Positions 17,685 through 26,668 of a stretch of DNA of 64,000 bases are shown here, piece after piece. Origin of the DNA: JAGQVA01 sp033764335 (GTDB lineage Bacteria; Bacteroidota; Bacteroidia; J057); the NCBI GenBank assembly GCA_033764335.1, contig JANRJC010000017.1, positions 344,342 through 408,341 of the forward strand, given 5' to 3'. Both the position numbers and the translations under genes were made by a program. How positions within the stretch are numbered: the first letter of the stretch is position 1; each line of letters begins with the position of its first letter. Below the pieces are notes generated by a model. The model saw only the letters and a program-made list of their open reading frames with translations. It ran no database searches and was not told the origin of the DNA.

Positions 17685-18737
17685 TTACGGTACCAGATGG
17701 TAAGTGGCTTGAATCGGAAAATGGTCGGAGACCCGGGAAGTGAAAATTTTGTGATTGACCGCATGAAGTTCATTTGTAAAATATTGATAGTCAATACGCA
17801 ATCCCACTGGCCCTGCGAGCGGATAAGTCCAGCCCAAACCTTTTCCGGCTTCCGCAAAACTATCTTTAAATCGGCGGCGAAACTGATAACCGATCCGCGT
17901 ATGAGGCGATGAATTGAAATCACCGGCAATTACCAGCGGATAAGGGTATTGACGAGTTTTTTCCAGCACCAAGTCCACCTTTTCCTGCTGAAGCGGCAGC
18001 ACAATTTTTACCCGATCCAATATCGCCTGAAATTTGTCTTTCACTTTTTCATTTTCATCCAATGTCTGGGAAGCCTGAAAAGAACTCAGATGAACATTGC
18101 CCACCCCGATTTTCCCCATCGGTGTTTCAATCGTAGCCAGAATCCCGCTATTGATTTCCCTTTGAGGTAAAAACAGTGTATCAATTGCAACGATTGGATA
18201 CCGGGAAAATAATACGGCTCCGTGAATATGTATAGGAAGGTGAACGAATGCAGCGAAGGGCATTTCCAGCTTTTTTTTCAGATAGTCTAATGAATAAACA
18301 TCCCCATCCAGTTTGTGGTTGCGAAATTCCTGTAAAGAAATCACATCGGGGTTCATAATTCGGATCAGGGCTGCTACGGTATCAATTTTTTCAGGATTAA
18401 AGTCGAAGGTTCCAACATTGAAGGATGCTATTTTTAGTCCGTCTGACTTCGATGTACTCTGATTGCGAAACACGACGTCTTTACCTGCCACCCAGATACA
18501 ACAAAAAATGGCTGCCAGAGAAACAGCCATCCAGCGAACAGATTTTTTGAAGTAGTAAAAAAAAGTGAGGATAAATACCGGAAGAAAAAAAGTCAGAAAA
18601 GAAGGAATTAATTGGATGGCGGGTAATACATTAACATCCACCCAGGGCGCAATTGCGCCCAGAAAGGTTATAAGGGTAAGTATTAGAAACAAGCCGGTAA
18701 CTAAGAGGAAAAAAAATCCTCTATTCTTTTTTTTCAT
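17685..18737 (-). CDS. endonuclease/exonuclease/phosphatase (EEP) family membrane protein
   Basis: 350 residues. Three N-terminal hydrophobic segments are followed by a DNase I-like EEP domain: LKIASFNVGTFDF, VISLQEFRN (catalytic Glu), VIAGDFNSSP (metal/catalytic Asp-Asn) and a terminal SDHFPIQATY. The substrate may be a phosphodiester in nucleic acid, lipid or nucleotide. It overlaps the degenerate rhomboid gene by 17 bases, as the last gene of the mutL operon. I recall this order (mutL, two rhomboids, EEP) as recurrent in the phylum. Confidence 0.9.
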   Translation of the reverse strand: MKKKNRGFFFLLVTGLFLILTLITFLGAIAPWVDVNVLPAIQLIPSFLTFFLPVFILTFFYYFKKSVRWMAVSLAAIFCCIWVAGKDVVFRNQSTSKSDGLKIASFNVGTFDFNPEKIDTVAALIRIMNPDVISLQEFRNHKLDGDVYSLDYLKKKLEMPFAAFVHLPIHIHGAVLFSRYPIVAIDTLFLPQREINSGILATIETPMGKIGVGNVHLSSFQASQTLDENEKVKDKFQAILDRVKIVLPLQQEKVDLVLEKTRQYPYPLVIAGDFNSSPHTRIGYQFRRRFKDSFAEAGKGLGWTYPLAGPVGLRIDYQYFTNELHAVNHKIFTSRVSDHFPIQATYHLVP

Positions 18738-19746
18738 CCTCTTTCTGGCTTGATGCCTTAAATAATAATTCCTTTTCTTCGCGGGTAAGGCTTTCGTAGC
18801 CTTTATCGTTTATTTTATCCAGAATATCATCAATAATATCCTGAGTAACCACATTTTTCCGCTCGGCTTTTGTTGCCCCGGGTTTTTGGGTTTCAGGTTT
18901 TGCCGAGCCGTATTTCACGGTCATTTTAGGTTTGGGATTGGTATCCTGATAGTAAGACCAGATGATTTCGGTAATGTCGGTTCCTCTTTTCAGGAGGAAT
19001 ACATGTAAAAAACCCAGCCCGGCACCAATAATAAGGGCAATACCCAGAGGGGTGAAAAACCCGGCCCAGAGAAGTTCGACCCCAAGCAGGATCACGCCAA
19101 CCCACACGATACGCACCTGCCCAAATAAAAAGAGTTGAATCGGGTAATTGGGCACAACCGCCACGGCAGAAAACACGAGTACCATAATTAGGGCAATCAT
19201 TCCGGAAGGGCGGAGATGGTTGGGATGAGCGGAAGCCGAATGGACGGCTGCTTTGAGGACTGCGGGTTGATCCGGCTCGGTGAAAGTATTGGGAGTAACA
19301 GTTACAGCAGTGACCGCTTTTGCAGGGTCTGGCGTAACAGACGTCGGCTCAATTGTAAGCAGTGAGGACAAGGTAATGGTCATCAGACCGATAAGGGGCA
19401 CGGTGAGCAAAACGAGCCGGCGGGTGCGTTGTTCACCCAGTACCTGCTGGTGAATGCGGCCAAAAGCAAATAAAATCAGTCCATTGACGAGAAGACGAAG
19501 AGGATCGAGTCGGGCCAGAAACAAAGGCCAGGTAATAATACTCCAGGGTTGGCTAAGCCAGTTTTTGAGCGAATAGGGAAGCGTAAGTGCATACATCAGC
19601 GATTCGTATGCAGGTTTTTTATCAAGAAGATAAAAAACAAACAGGAAAATCACCTGCAATAAAAACCCTCCGATCATTAATCCGATCAGCCAACCGACGG
19701 TTTTATTCCGTTGAAGAAAGTCTTTTATCTCTTTTTGGACGTCCAT
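18721..19746 (-). CDS. rhomboid-like membrane protein, probably non-catalytic
   Basis: 341 residues with five or six hydrophobic segments and the rhomboid-type layout: LRLLVNGLILFAFG resembles the TM2 region, and GIALIIGAGLGFLHVFLL the last helix. The serine motif GxSG is not visible and a low-complexity Thr/Pro-rich loop (about residues 125-155) replaces part of the core, so it is probably a pseudoprotease. The C-terminal tail (DIIDDILDKINDKGYESLTR, then KELLFKAS) is the short helical domain that often ends these proteins. It is co-transcribed with an intact rhomboid. Confidence 0.75.
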   Translation of the reverse strand: MDVQKEIKDFLQRNKTVGWLIGLMIGGFLLQVIFLFVFYLLDKKPAYESLMYALTLPYSLKNWLSQPWSIITWPLFLARLDPLRLLVNGLILFAFGRIHQQVLGEQRTRRLVLLTVPLIGLMTITLSSLLTIEPTSVTPDPAKAVTAVTVTPNTFTEPDQPAVLKAAVHSASAHPNHLRPSGMIALIMVLVFSAVAVVPNYPIQLFLFGQVRIVWVGVILLGVELLWAGFFTPLGIALIIGAGLGFLHVFLLKRGTDITEIIWSYYQDTNPKPKMTVKYGSAKPETQKPGATKAERKNVVTQDIIDDILDKINDKGYESLTREEKELLFKASSQKEDEKKE

Positions 19747-19839
19747 GAACTATTATACGTATTTTATTCTGTAAAAGGATGCCTGTTTTTCCTTGTCTTA
19801 CAAATTTAAACAATTGATTTCGATCATCAATACCCGAGG

Positions 19840-20469
19840 TCAATTCCGCAGGAAAGGTATATATTTTTCAAGGTAAAAAAACAACACTCCTGCCAACATT
19901 CCTGCAAGGTGCCCAAAATGCGAAACATTACTCATTTCCACCATACCTTCTCCGGCGATTTGCAACAAAGCCAGAATCGCCGAAATTACGGCGGCTCCGA
20001 TAAACAATGTTTTTGCCTCTATCGGCGGAAGAAAAAAGAAGCTGATACGAGAAGTGGGAAACATAATTCCATAAGCGGCCAAAATACCCGAAATGGCTGT
20101 AGAAGCACCGATAACCGGGTTATCCTGGGGGTCGAGAAATGCCAGTACCAAAGCGGCTACGACCCCGCAAAACAGATAAAACTTCAAAAATCGTTTACTT
20201 CCCAAGGCCATTTCTACCGGAACGCCAATCGAATACAGCGCCAGCATATTAAACAACAAGTGAAATATAGCAGTATGAGCAAAAAAACTCGTTACGATCT
20301 GATAGGGCTGAAACGGGAAAAAGGCTCCTGCTTCACGAAAACCCAGTGCATTGCTTTTCCCCAAAATAAAAAAAAACTGTAACCAACTGGTGAAAGGGAT
20401 AAACAGCAGCAGAAAGACGATGACATTGACAATAATCAGGTTTTTGACAACGGGGCTAATCTGTACCAT
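19840..20469 (-). CDS. rhomboid family intramembrane serine protease
   Basis: 209 residues with six hydrophobic helices. TM2 carries HLLFNMLALYSIG. The catalytic serine motif reads GASTAISG (Ser123), with Thr in place of the more usual Gly after Ser. The catalytic His184 is in SHFGHLAGMLAG, where the second Gly of the common HxGG is His. These proteases cleave membrane proteins within the bilayer. The gene lies six bases after mutL and upstream of the degenerate paralogue. Confidence 0.88.
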   Translation of the reverse strand: MVQISPVVKNLIIVNVIVFLLLFIPFTSWLQFFFILGKSNALGFREAGAFFPFQPYQIVTSFFAHTAIFHLLFNMLALYSIGVPVEMALGSKRFLKFYLFCGVVAALVLAFLDPQDNPVIGASTAISGILAAYGIMFPTSRISFFFLPPIEAKTLFIGAAVISAILALLQIAGEGMVEMSNVSHFGHLAGMLAGVLFFYLEKYIPFLRN

Positions 20470-20475
20470 ATTTTT

Positions 20476-22293
20476 TTATCTGAAGTATTCTTCTAATTCG
20501 ATGGATGTAATGACCCGGAAAGTGGGTTTACCGCCGGGTGAAAACCCTGGTACATCACAGCGAAACAAATCAGAAGCGATATTTTTCATCTCTAACATAC
20601 TCAATTTCTGGCTGGAGGTTACGGCCGAACGAAAAGCCACCGACTTCGCGACTCCTTCCAGGAGGCGTTCTGCTACGCGGGTAGTGCCGATATGTCGTAT
20701 GTCATTCAGCACCTGATCCACGATTTCTTTGAGTTTTCCCGGGGGTATTCCTGCGGGCATTCCGTAAAAAATCATTGTATTACGCCCAAATTCTTTCACC
20801 TCAAAACCCATCCGCGTCAGTACGGGTTCGGCTTCCTGAAAAGCAGAAAAATCCATCGGTGAAAACTCCATCGTCTGCGGAAACAACAACTGCTGGCAGG
20901 GCAACCGGGTTTCCTTATCTGCGCGGAGGAATTTTTCGTACAGAATCCGCTGATGAGCCAGGTTCTGATCTATCAGGTACAATTGATCCTCTTTCTGCAC
21001 CAGTATCCAGGAGTGCATAAATTGTGCAACCACCGCGTCTTCCGATAGCACGGGCTTTGTCGAAGAAGGAGATTCAAACAACCCTAAAGTGCGGGAGGTT
21101 TTCTCTGGCTTTTCTCCCGAAATAGCTTTTTTGCTGTTTTCTTCTTTTCCGTAAAGTATATCCCAGTTCATCATATTGCCCGGAACATCGGGTTTCCGGC
21201 TTCGGGAAAAACTCCCCACAGTAAGTCCGCCCCCCGATTCCGGTTCAGAATTATAAATGCTCTGTTTGATGTCGGAGTCCGTAAAATCAAACTCTGGAGA
21301 CTGGTGGGTTTCGCCCAGTCCACGTTTTACGATGCTTTGGAGCAGGACATACAACGTGCGCTCATCGTCAAACTTCACCTCGGTTTTGGTCGGGTGAATA
21401 TTGATGTCCACATGTACCGGGTCTATTTCGAGAAATATGCAATAAAAAGGATAAGAATCACCGGGGATAAACTCCTGATAAGCCATTGCGACGGCATGGT
21501 GCAGGTAGTTGCTGCGAATAAAGCGGTTGTTAATGAAGAAAAACTGTTCACCCCGGCTTTTTCGATAAATGGTGGGGTCACCGATATAACCGGAAATTTT
21601 GACATAACCGGTTGCCTCTTCGACGTATTTAAGTTTGCCCTTCAGTTCCTGCCCGAGGAGTTCCACGATCCTTTGTTCCAGCGTGGATTCCGGCAGATCA
21701 TATACCGGAGTATCGTTGTGTTTCAGGCTCATATATACCTGTGGATTGCCCAGAGCCACATGAATAAATTCGTTAATTACATGACGGGCCTCCACGGGGT
21801 TGGATTTGAGAAAATTTCTCCGGGCGGGGACATTAAAAAAGAGGTTTTTCACCGAAAAAACCGTACCGGGAGGAGTTGTGCAGGGCGACTGACTTTTGAT
21901 TTCGCTGGCTTCAATCTGGATTTCGGTGCCGAGTTCTTCGTCATGCTGCCGGGTACGGAGTCGTACCTGCGCCACAGCGGCCACGGAAGCTAATGCTTCG
22001 CCGCGAAAACCCAGGGTACGTATATTAAAAAGATCGTCCTGTGTGCGGATTTTGGAAGTAGCATGGCGTTCAAAACACATCCGGGCATCTTGGGCTGACA
22101 TTCCGCAGCCGTTGTCTGAAACCTGAATAAGGGTTTTTCCGGCGTTTTTGATCAGCAATTCGATACGGCTTGCTCCGGCGTCCACGGCATTTTCAAGCAA
22201 TTCTTTCACCACGGAAGCAGGTCGTTGGACAACCTCCCCCGCAGCAATTTGATTTGCAATAGCGTCCGGTAATAATTGTATCAGGTTCTGCAT
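20476..22293 (-). CDS. mutL: DNA mismatch repair protein MutL
   Basis: 605 residues. The N-terminal GHKL ATPase is complete: AAGEVVQRPASVVKELLENA, DNGCGM, RHATSKI and TLGFRGEALASV. The C-terminal dimerisation domain lacks the MutL endonuclease signature: the usual DQHA(X)2E(X)4E reads DQNLAHQRILYE (from Asp442), and the CPHGRP motif reads SPGGKP (near 584). Nicking activity is therefore doubtful. It is first in the operon with two rhomboids and the EEP gene. Confidence 0.96.
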   Translation of the reverse strand: MQNLIQLLPDAIANQIAAGEVVQRPASVVKELLENAVDAGASRIELLIKNAGKTLIQVSDNGCGMSAQDARMCFERHATSKIRTQDDLFNIRTLGFRGEALASVAAVAQVRLRTRQHDEELGTEIQIEASEIKSQSPCTTPPGTVFSVKNLFFNVPARRNFLKSNPVEARHVINEFIHVALGNPQVYMSLKHNDTPVYDLPESTLEQRIVELLGQELKGKLKYVEEATGYVKISGYIGDPTIYRKSRGEQFFFINNRFIRSNYLHHAVAMAYQEFIPGDSYPFYCIFLEIDPVHVDINIHPTKTEVKFDDERTLYVLLQSIVKRGLGETHQSPEFDFTDSDIKQSIYNSEPESGGGLTVGSFSRSRKPDVPGNMMNWDILYGKEENSKKAISGEKPEKTSRTLGLFESPSSTKPVLSEDAVVAQFMHSWILVQKEDQLYLIDQNLAHQRILYEKFLRADKETRLPCQQLLFPQTMEFSPMDFSAFQEAEPVLTRMGFEVKEFGRNTMIFYGMPAGIPPGKLKEIVDQVLNDIRHIGTTRVAERLLEGVAKSVAFRSAVTSSQKLSMLEMKNIASDLFRCDVPGFSPGGKPTFRVITSIELEEYFR

Positions 22294-22408
22294 GCTACTA
22301 TTCAGCCCAAAATTTACAACTTATTCGTTTGCCGTGAAATTCAGTTGAAAATTTTTACTTGAATTCCTCCTTTTTCCTGAATTACCTTCCCTATTAAAGC
22401 CCATTCCA

Positions 22409-22975
22409 ATGAAATATCTATACCTTTTATTTCCCCTGCTCCTATATACCCTCCTTTGGACAGGTTTTGTATCGGGTCAGTCGCAAAAGTACCACGAATA
22501 TTACAGTAGAAATACCTTTTTCTTTGAAGGTTTGGGACGAGCGGTAAACTTTTCCCTAAACTACGAACGCCGGTATATCCCTGCCCCGAAGATCAAACTC
22601 GGCGTACAGGCGGGAATCGCGCCGGACATTCAGCGAATCAATTTTCCGCTAAGTTTTTCGGTGTTTTACGGCCCGGGGCCTCATCATCTGGAAGCCGGAG
22701 GCGGACTGGTTTTGCCGTTTGACAGTGAGTTGACTACCCACCGTTACATTTACAACCGCCTTCGGCTCTCCCGAGAAGAAATCTACACCCATGCCCTGCT
22801 GGGTTATCGTTATCAGCCCGACATGGGCGGTTTCTTTTTCCGAGCCAGTTATACTCCGATGTGGGGCGTTGCCTACAATCCGTTGATGGAACCGTTCTAT
22901 CGGCTGGGAAAAAAACTTCAACATTGGGTGGGAGTAGGCGTAGGTTATTCCCTGAAGAATGCGAATGTCCGGTGA
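22409..22975 (+). CDS. hypothetical outer-membrane beta-barrel-like protein
   Basis: 188 residues with a signal peptide (MKYLYLLFPLLLYTLLWTGF, cleavage near VSGQ). The mature part alternates aromatic and polar residues in short strands (NTFFFEGLGRAVNFSLNYE, HHLEAGGGLVLPF, WVGVGVGYSL), the usual look of a small 8-stranded barrel in this phylum. The function is unknown. It sits divergently from mutL and 77 bases upstream of the PBP gene. Confidence 0.72.
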   Translation: MKYLYLLFPLLLYTLLWTGFVSGQSQKYHEYYSRNTFFFEGLGRAVNFSLNYERRYIPAPKIKLGVQAGIAPDIQRINFPLSFSVFYGPGPHHLEAGGGLVLPFDSELTTHRYIYNRLRLSREEIYTHALLGYRYQPDMGGFFFRASYTPMWGVAYNPLMEPFYRLGKKLQHWVGVGVGYSLKNANVR

Positions 22976-22996
22976 TAATTGGATTGTTTTCCTTCT

Positions 22997-23034
22997 TGAT
23001 AATTAAGTTGGAAAAATATCCTATCTTAGTGAAA
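22997..23034 (+). promoter_or_regulatory. candidate promoter for class A PBP
   Basis: A TTG in AAGTTGG is followed about 20 bases later by TATCTTAG, two bases away from TAnnTTTG, and this is about 25 bases before the ATG at 23053. It supports starting the PBP at 23053 rather than within the preceding gene. Confidence 0.35.
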
Positions 23035-23052
23035 AGAAAGCGGATACACCGA

Positions 23053-25341
23053 ATGGACACAGCTATACTCAAAGCAAAGTTTGGTCAGATTTATCTTTTC
23101 TGTGAAAAAATGATTCTTCGCCGACCGGGATTGTCATTAGGATTAGCGACCGTTTCGGGGGGAGGTTTTCTCAGCATTTTATTGATTCAGGCAGTAACCT
23201 GGGGATGGGTTACCCCGATTCCCACTTTAGACGAACTAGCGCATATCAGCAATCCTACGGCCTCGGAGGTGTATTCGGTGGACGGAAAACTGCTCGGCAA
23301 ATATTACCTCGAAAACCGAAAGGATATCTCCTTTGCGGAAGTTCCTCAATATTTGATTGACGCATTGGTGGCAACGGAGGATGTGCGTTTTTTTTCGCAT
23401 GACGGGGTGGATACCCGTAGTTTGATCCGGGTGTTTTTTAAGTCGCTCATCCTTCGCAGCGAATCTGCCGGAGGAGGCAGTACGATCACCCAACAACTCG
23501 CCAAAAACCTATTTCCTCGTCAGGCATTTGCCCTTTTCTCGCTTCCCATCAATAAAATCCGCGAGGCCGAAATTGCCCAAAGGCTGGAAAAAATTTATTC
23601 CAAAGAAGAAATTTTCGCTTTATACCTCAACACCGTTTCTTTTGGCGAAAATGTATTTGGCATTGAAGTAGCTGCCAATCGGTTTTTTAGCACAACAACC
23701 GCAAACCTCACTCCCGAACAATCGGCGCTGCTTATCGGCATGCTCAAAGCACCCACCACTTACAACCCCCGCCTGCATCCGGAGGCTGCTTGGGGCCGTC
23801 GTAACGTCGTTTTTGATCAAATGGTGAAATACGATTTCCTGGAAAAATCGCAGGGAGACTCACTTCGTATTATCCCTCTCACCCTCAATTACAGCTTTCA
23901 GTCGCACAATACGGGCCTCGCGCCGTATTTCCGCGAACACCTGCGCATGGAAATGGACCAATGGTGCAAGAAGACCTTTCGCAAAGACGGAACCAACTAT
24001 AACCTCTATACCGATGGGCTGAAAATTTACACTACCCTTCACTCCGGTATGCAGCAGTATGCCGAATCTGCCTCCAAAAATCACATGAAAGCCCTTCAGC
24101 AGGCGTTTGACCGGAACTGGAAAACCCGCAACAAAGAAAAAATTACCGGAGAGATGGTCAGTCAGGCTCTGCGCAGAAGCAAACGTTATCAGTCCCTGCA
24201 AAAACAAGGCTTTCCGCCTGTGGCGATTGACAGCATGATGCGAGTTCCGGTTTCGATGAAAGTATTTACCTGGGAAGGCGCGCAAACCGTTGAAATGAGT
24301 CCCCATGATTCGGTGCTTCACGATGCCTTTATGTTACACTGTGGCCTTCTGGCCATTGACCCTCAAAATGGCCAGGTGCGGGCGTGGGTGGGTGGCATAG
24401 ACCATAACTATTTTCAATATGACCATGTAACCTGCCTCCGGCAGACCGGCTCAATCTTCAAGCCGATTGTTTACGCTGCGGCGCTGGAAGCGGGCGAGTC
24501 GCCTTGCGAATTTATTTCCAATGAAAAGACCGTATTCGAAGCCTACAACAACTGGGCACCCAAAAATGTGGACAATGTCTATGGGGGAGAATATTCGATG
24601 CAGGGGGCACTGGCCCATTCGGTGAATGTGGTAGCAGTAAATCTGATCATGAAAATCGGCATGGAAAAAGTAGTGGAAATGTCGAGGCGGCTGGGGATTA
24701 AACACGATCTGCCGGAAGTGCCCTCCCTGGCTTTAGGCGCAGCGGATTTGTCGCTGGAAGAGATGACAGGGGTCTATAGTGTATTTGTCAACGGCGGCAA
24801 TTTTTATGCACCCGCCCATATTCTCCGCATTGAAAACCGGGAGGGGCATATCCTTCTGGAAACCTCGGCGATTCCACCCCAAAGAGCCATTAGCGAGCGC
24901 ACCGCTTCGATGTTGACTTACATGCTGGAAAGTGTGGTAAATGAAGGCACAGCACGCAGTCTCCGTACCCGTTACGGCCTAAAAAACGATATTGCCGGAA
25001 AAACAGGTACTTCCCAGTCTCAGGCCGACGGCTGGTTTATCGGAGCAACGCCTGATCTTGTGGTGGGTGCATGGGTAGGTGCCGACGATCAGCGGGTGCA
25101 TTTTCCGTCCCTAGCACAGGGGCAGGGGGCGAGCACGGCTTTGCCAATTGTTGCGCAGTTTTTGCAAAAAGTGTATGCAGACAAAGAATTTGCCTACATG
25201 AAAAAAACGCCTTTTACCTTCCCCTCTGATGAGATTATGGATGAGTTGGACTGCGATGAATTCTGGTTTCCGCTGTCTATGAGCGATTTTCAGGAGTGGT
25301 GGCTTCAGCAAAAAGAGAAAGAGGCAAAGAAAAACAAATAG
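23053..25341 (+). CDS. class A penicillin-binding protein (transglycosylase/transpeptidase)
   Basis: 762-residue PBP1-type enzyme that polymerises and cross-links peptidoglycan. A membrane anchor lies near residues 27-50. The GT51 domain has catalytic Glu109 in ATEDVRFFSHDG and GGGSTITQQLAKNL. The transpeptidase has SxxK at Ser467 (TGSIFKP), SxN at 523 (SVN) and KTG at 650 (AGKTGTSQ). The start is set at ATG 23053 (MDTAILKAKFG); the open frame further upstream overlaps the barrel gene and lacks PBP features. An inverted repeat follows directly. Confidence 0.95.
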   Translation: MDTAILKAKFGQIYLFCEKMILRRPGLSLGLATVSGGGFLSILLIQAVTWGWVTPIPTLDELAHISNPTASEVYSVDGKLLGKYYLENRKDISFAEVPQYLIDALVATEDVRFFSHDGVDTRSLIRVFFKSLILRSESAGGGSTITQQLAKNLFPRQAFALFSLPINKIREAEIAQRLEKIYSKEEIFALYLNTVSFGENVFGIEVAANRFFSTTTANLTPEQSALLIGMLKAPTTYNPRLHPEAAWGRRNVVFDQMVKYDFLEKSQGDSLRIIPLTLNYSFQSHNTGLAPYFREHLRMEMDQWCKKTFRKDGTNYNLYTDGLKIYTTLHSGMQQYAESASKNHMKALQQAFDRNWKTRNKEKITGEMVSQALRRSKRYQSLQKQGFPPVAIDSMMRVPVSMKVFTWEGAQTVEMSPHDSVLHDAFMLHCGLLAIDPQNGQVRAWVGGIDHNYFQYDHVTCLRQTGSIFKPIVYAAALEAGESPCEFISNEKTVFEAYNNWAPKNVDNVYGGEYSMQGALAHSVNVVAVNLIMKIGMEKVVEMSRRLGIKHDLPEVPSLALGAADLSLEEMTGVYSVFVNGGNFYAPAHILRIENREGHILLETSAIPPQRAISERTASMLTYMLESVVNEGTARSLRTRYGLKNDIAGKTGTSQSQADGWFIGATPDLVVGAWVGADDQRVHFPSLAQGQGASTALPIVAQFLQKVYADKEFAYMKKTPFTFPSDEIMDELDCDEFWFPLSMSDFQEWWLQQKEKEAKKNK

Positions 25342-25350
25342 CTCGCCGCG

Positions 25351-25413
25351 TTTCTCCGGGTTCTCTGTGGTTTAAACCCTACGCAAGAAAAAACCACAGA
25401 GAACGCGGAGAAA
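25351..25413. repeat. 23-bp inverted repeat with CTCTGTGG core
   Basis: Arms at 25351-25373 and 25391-25413 are complementary at 22 of 23 positions around a 17-base spacer. It fills the gap between the convergent PBP and dehydrogenase genes and could act as a bidirectional terminator. The arms contain TTCTCTGTGG, a motif shared with the longer inverted repeat at 45536-45655. Confidence 0.75.
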
Positions 25414-25422
25414 TACCGAGGG

Positions 25423-26286
25423 TTAGGGTTGGTAATTATAAAAACCTTTGCCCGTTTTTTTGCCGAGGTGACCCGCGGCGACCATGTTTTTCAGGAGAGG
25501 ACAAGGAGCGTATTTAGGGTTGCCGAATCCCTGGAAAAGCACTTCGAGGATAGCCAGACATACATCCAAACCAATAAAATCGGCCAATTGGAGCGGCCCC
25601 ATCGGGTGCGCCATGCCCAGTTTCATCACCGTATCAATTTCTTCTACACCGGCTACCCCTTCAAAATGCGCATAAATCGCCTCATTGATCATGGGCATGA
25701 GGATACGATTGGCGACAAAACCCGGGTAATCTTTTACCGAAACGGGTATTTTTTCTAAATCTTCGGACAGTGCGACCACGGCCTGCGTGACTTCGTGAGA
25801 GGTATCGTAGCCGTTGATAATTTCGACCAGTTTCATCATCGGCACGGGGTTCATAAAGTGCATACCGATGACTTTATCGCTGCGTTTGGTGACGGCAGCA
25901 ATCTGGGTAATGGAAATGGAGGAAGTATTGGTAGCCAGGATTGCCTGAGAGGGCGAGAAGGTATCCATATCCTGAAAAATCTGGAGTTTGAGCGAAACCT
26001 TTTCCGTTGCAGCTTCTACAATCAGGTCGCGGTCGCTGACCCCATTTTCCAGCGAAGTCAGTATCTGAATACGAGCAAGGGCAGCCATTTTTTCATCCGG
26101 AGTAAGAATTTCCTTTTTCACCTGGCGGTCCATATTGGCAGAAATTGTGTTCAGCCCCTGTTGAAGAGCCGCCTCTGAAATATCAATCAGGTTCACGAGA
26201 TAGCCATACTGGGCAAAAACGTGGGCGATGCCGTTGCCCATAGTGCCGGCACCGATGACTGCGATTTTAGAAAATTTTGGGATCAT
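25423..26286 (-). CDS. 3-hydroxybutyryl/3-hydroxyacyl-CoA dehydrogenase
   Basis: 287-residue NAD(P)-dependent dehydrogenase converting 3-hydroxyacyl-CoA to 3-ketoacyl-CoA or the reverse. The Rossmann motif is IAVIGAGTMGNGIAHVFA. The catalytic His lies in GMHFMNPVPMMKLVEII, and the C-terminal domain has GFVANRILMPMINEA and HPMGPLQLADFIGLD. Length and sequence fit the short Hbd/PaaH type. A minus-strand TAAATTTG box at 26356-26363 could drive it. Confidence 0.95.
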   Translation of the reverse strand: MIPKFSKIAVIGAGTMGNGIAHVFAQYGYLVNLIDISEAALQQGLNTISANMDRQVKKEILTPDEKMAALARIQILTSLENGVSDRDLIVEAATEKVSLKLQIFQDMDTFSPSQAILATNTSSISITQIAAVTKRSDKVIGMHFMNPVPMMKLVEIINGYDTSHEVTQAVVALSEDLEKIPVSVKDYPGFVANRILMPMINEAIYAHFEGVAGVEEIDTVMKLGMAHPMGPLQLADFIGLDVCLAILEVLFQGFGNPKYAPCPLLKNMVAAGHLGKKTGKGFYNYQP

Positions 26287-26362
26287 GGAAGTTGGGGGTG
26301 ATGAAAAATCCTTTTATACGACAGTAAAGATCGTATGAACTTATCTGAAAAACTTCAAATTT

Positions 26363-26593
26363 ATGAAAAAGAACCTTTTATCGCTGCTTGTTTTGATCAT
26401 CTATGTGATGATTTTTTTTCTTCCCGGATGTAAACCGTGTAGCCCTCCGGTGGACGGATGTCCCGGGGGTGGGGATTTTGACTACGAAGAATGTGTATGC
26501 CTTGAAACCTGCTCGCCCAAAGAAGCGGATATTCAGGCATGTATAAATAGCGGCGGGGATTTTGACTACGAAACCTGTCAGTGTTTTGAGTAG
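26363..26593 (+). CDS. small Cys-rich lipoprotein with internal duplication
   Basis: 76 residues with a lipoprotein signal peptide (MKKNLLSLLVLIIYVMIFFL, lipobox ending PGC). The mature part is about 50 residues with eight further Cys and two copies of the unit GGDFDYE-x-C-x-C (GGDFDYEECVCLE and GGDFDYETCQCFE). An 18-base stretch is identical in both DNA copies. The Cys spacing suggests a disulphide-stabilised or metal-binding mini-domain. No function is known to me. Confidence 0.75.
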   Translation: MKKNLLSLLVLIIYVMIFFLPGCKPCSPPVDGCPGGGDFDYEECVCLETCSPKEADIQACINSGGDFDYETCQCFE

Positions 26594-26616
26594 ATTTGGA
26601 GATTGGCCGGGAAACA

Positions 26617-26645
26617 AAAAAGCCATCCCTGATGGGGTGGCTTTT
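26617..26645. terminator. bidirectional terminator
   Basis: A stem AGCCATCCC / GGGGTGGCT with loop TGAT, flanked by A-run on the left and T-run on the right. It lies between the convergent lipoprotein and basic-protein genes, so it can serve both strands. Confidence 0.85.
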
Positions 26646-26668
26646 GTATCTATATTTTCAAAAAAATT

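Noticed and set aside
22861..25341. Longer PBP starting at 22861
   Set aside because: It would overlap the preceding barrel gene by over 100 bases, and the extension has no PBP character.
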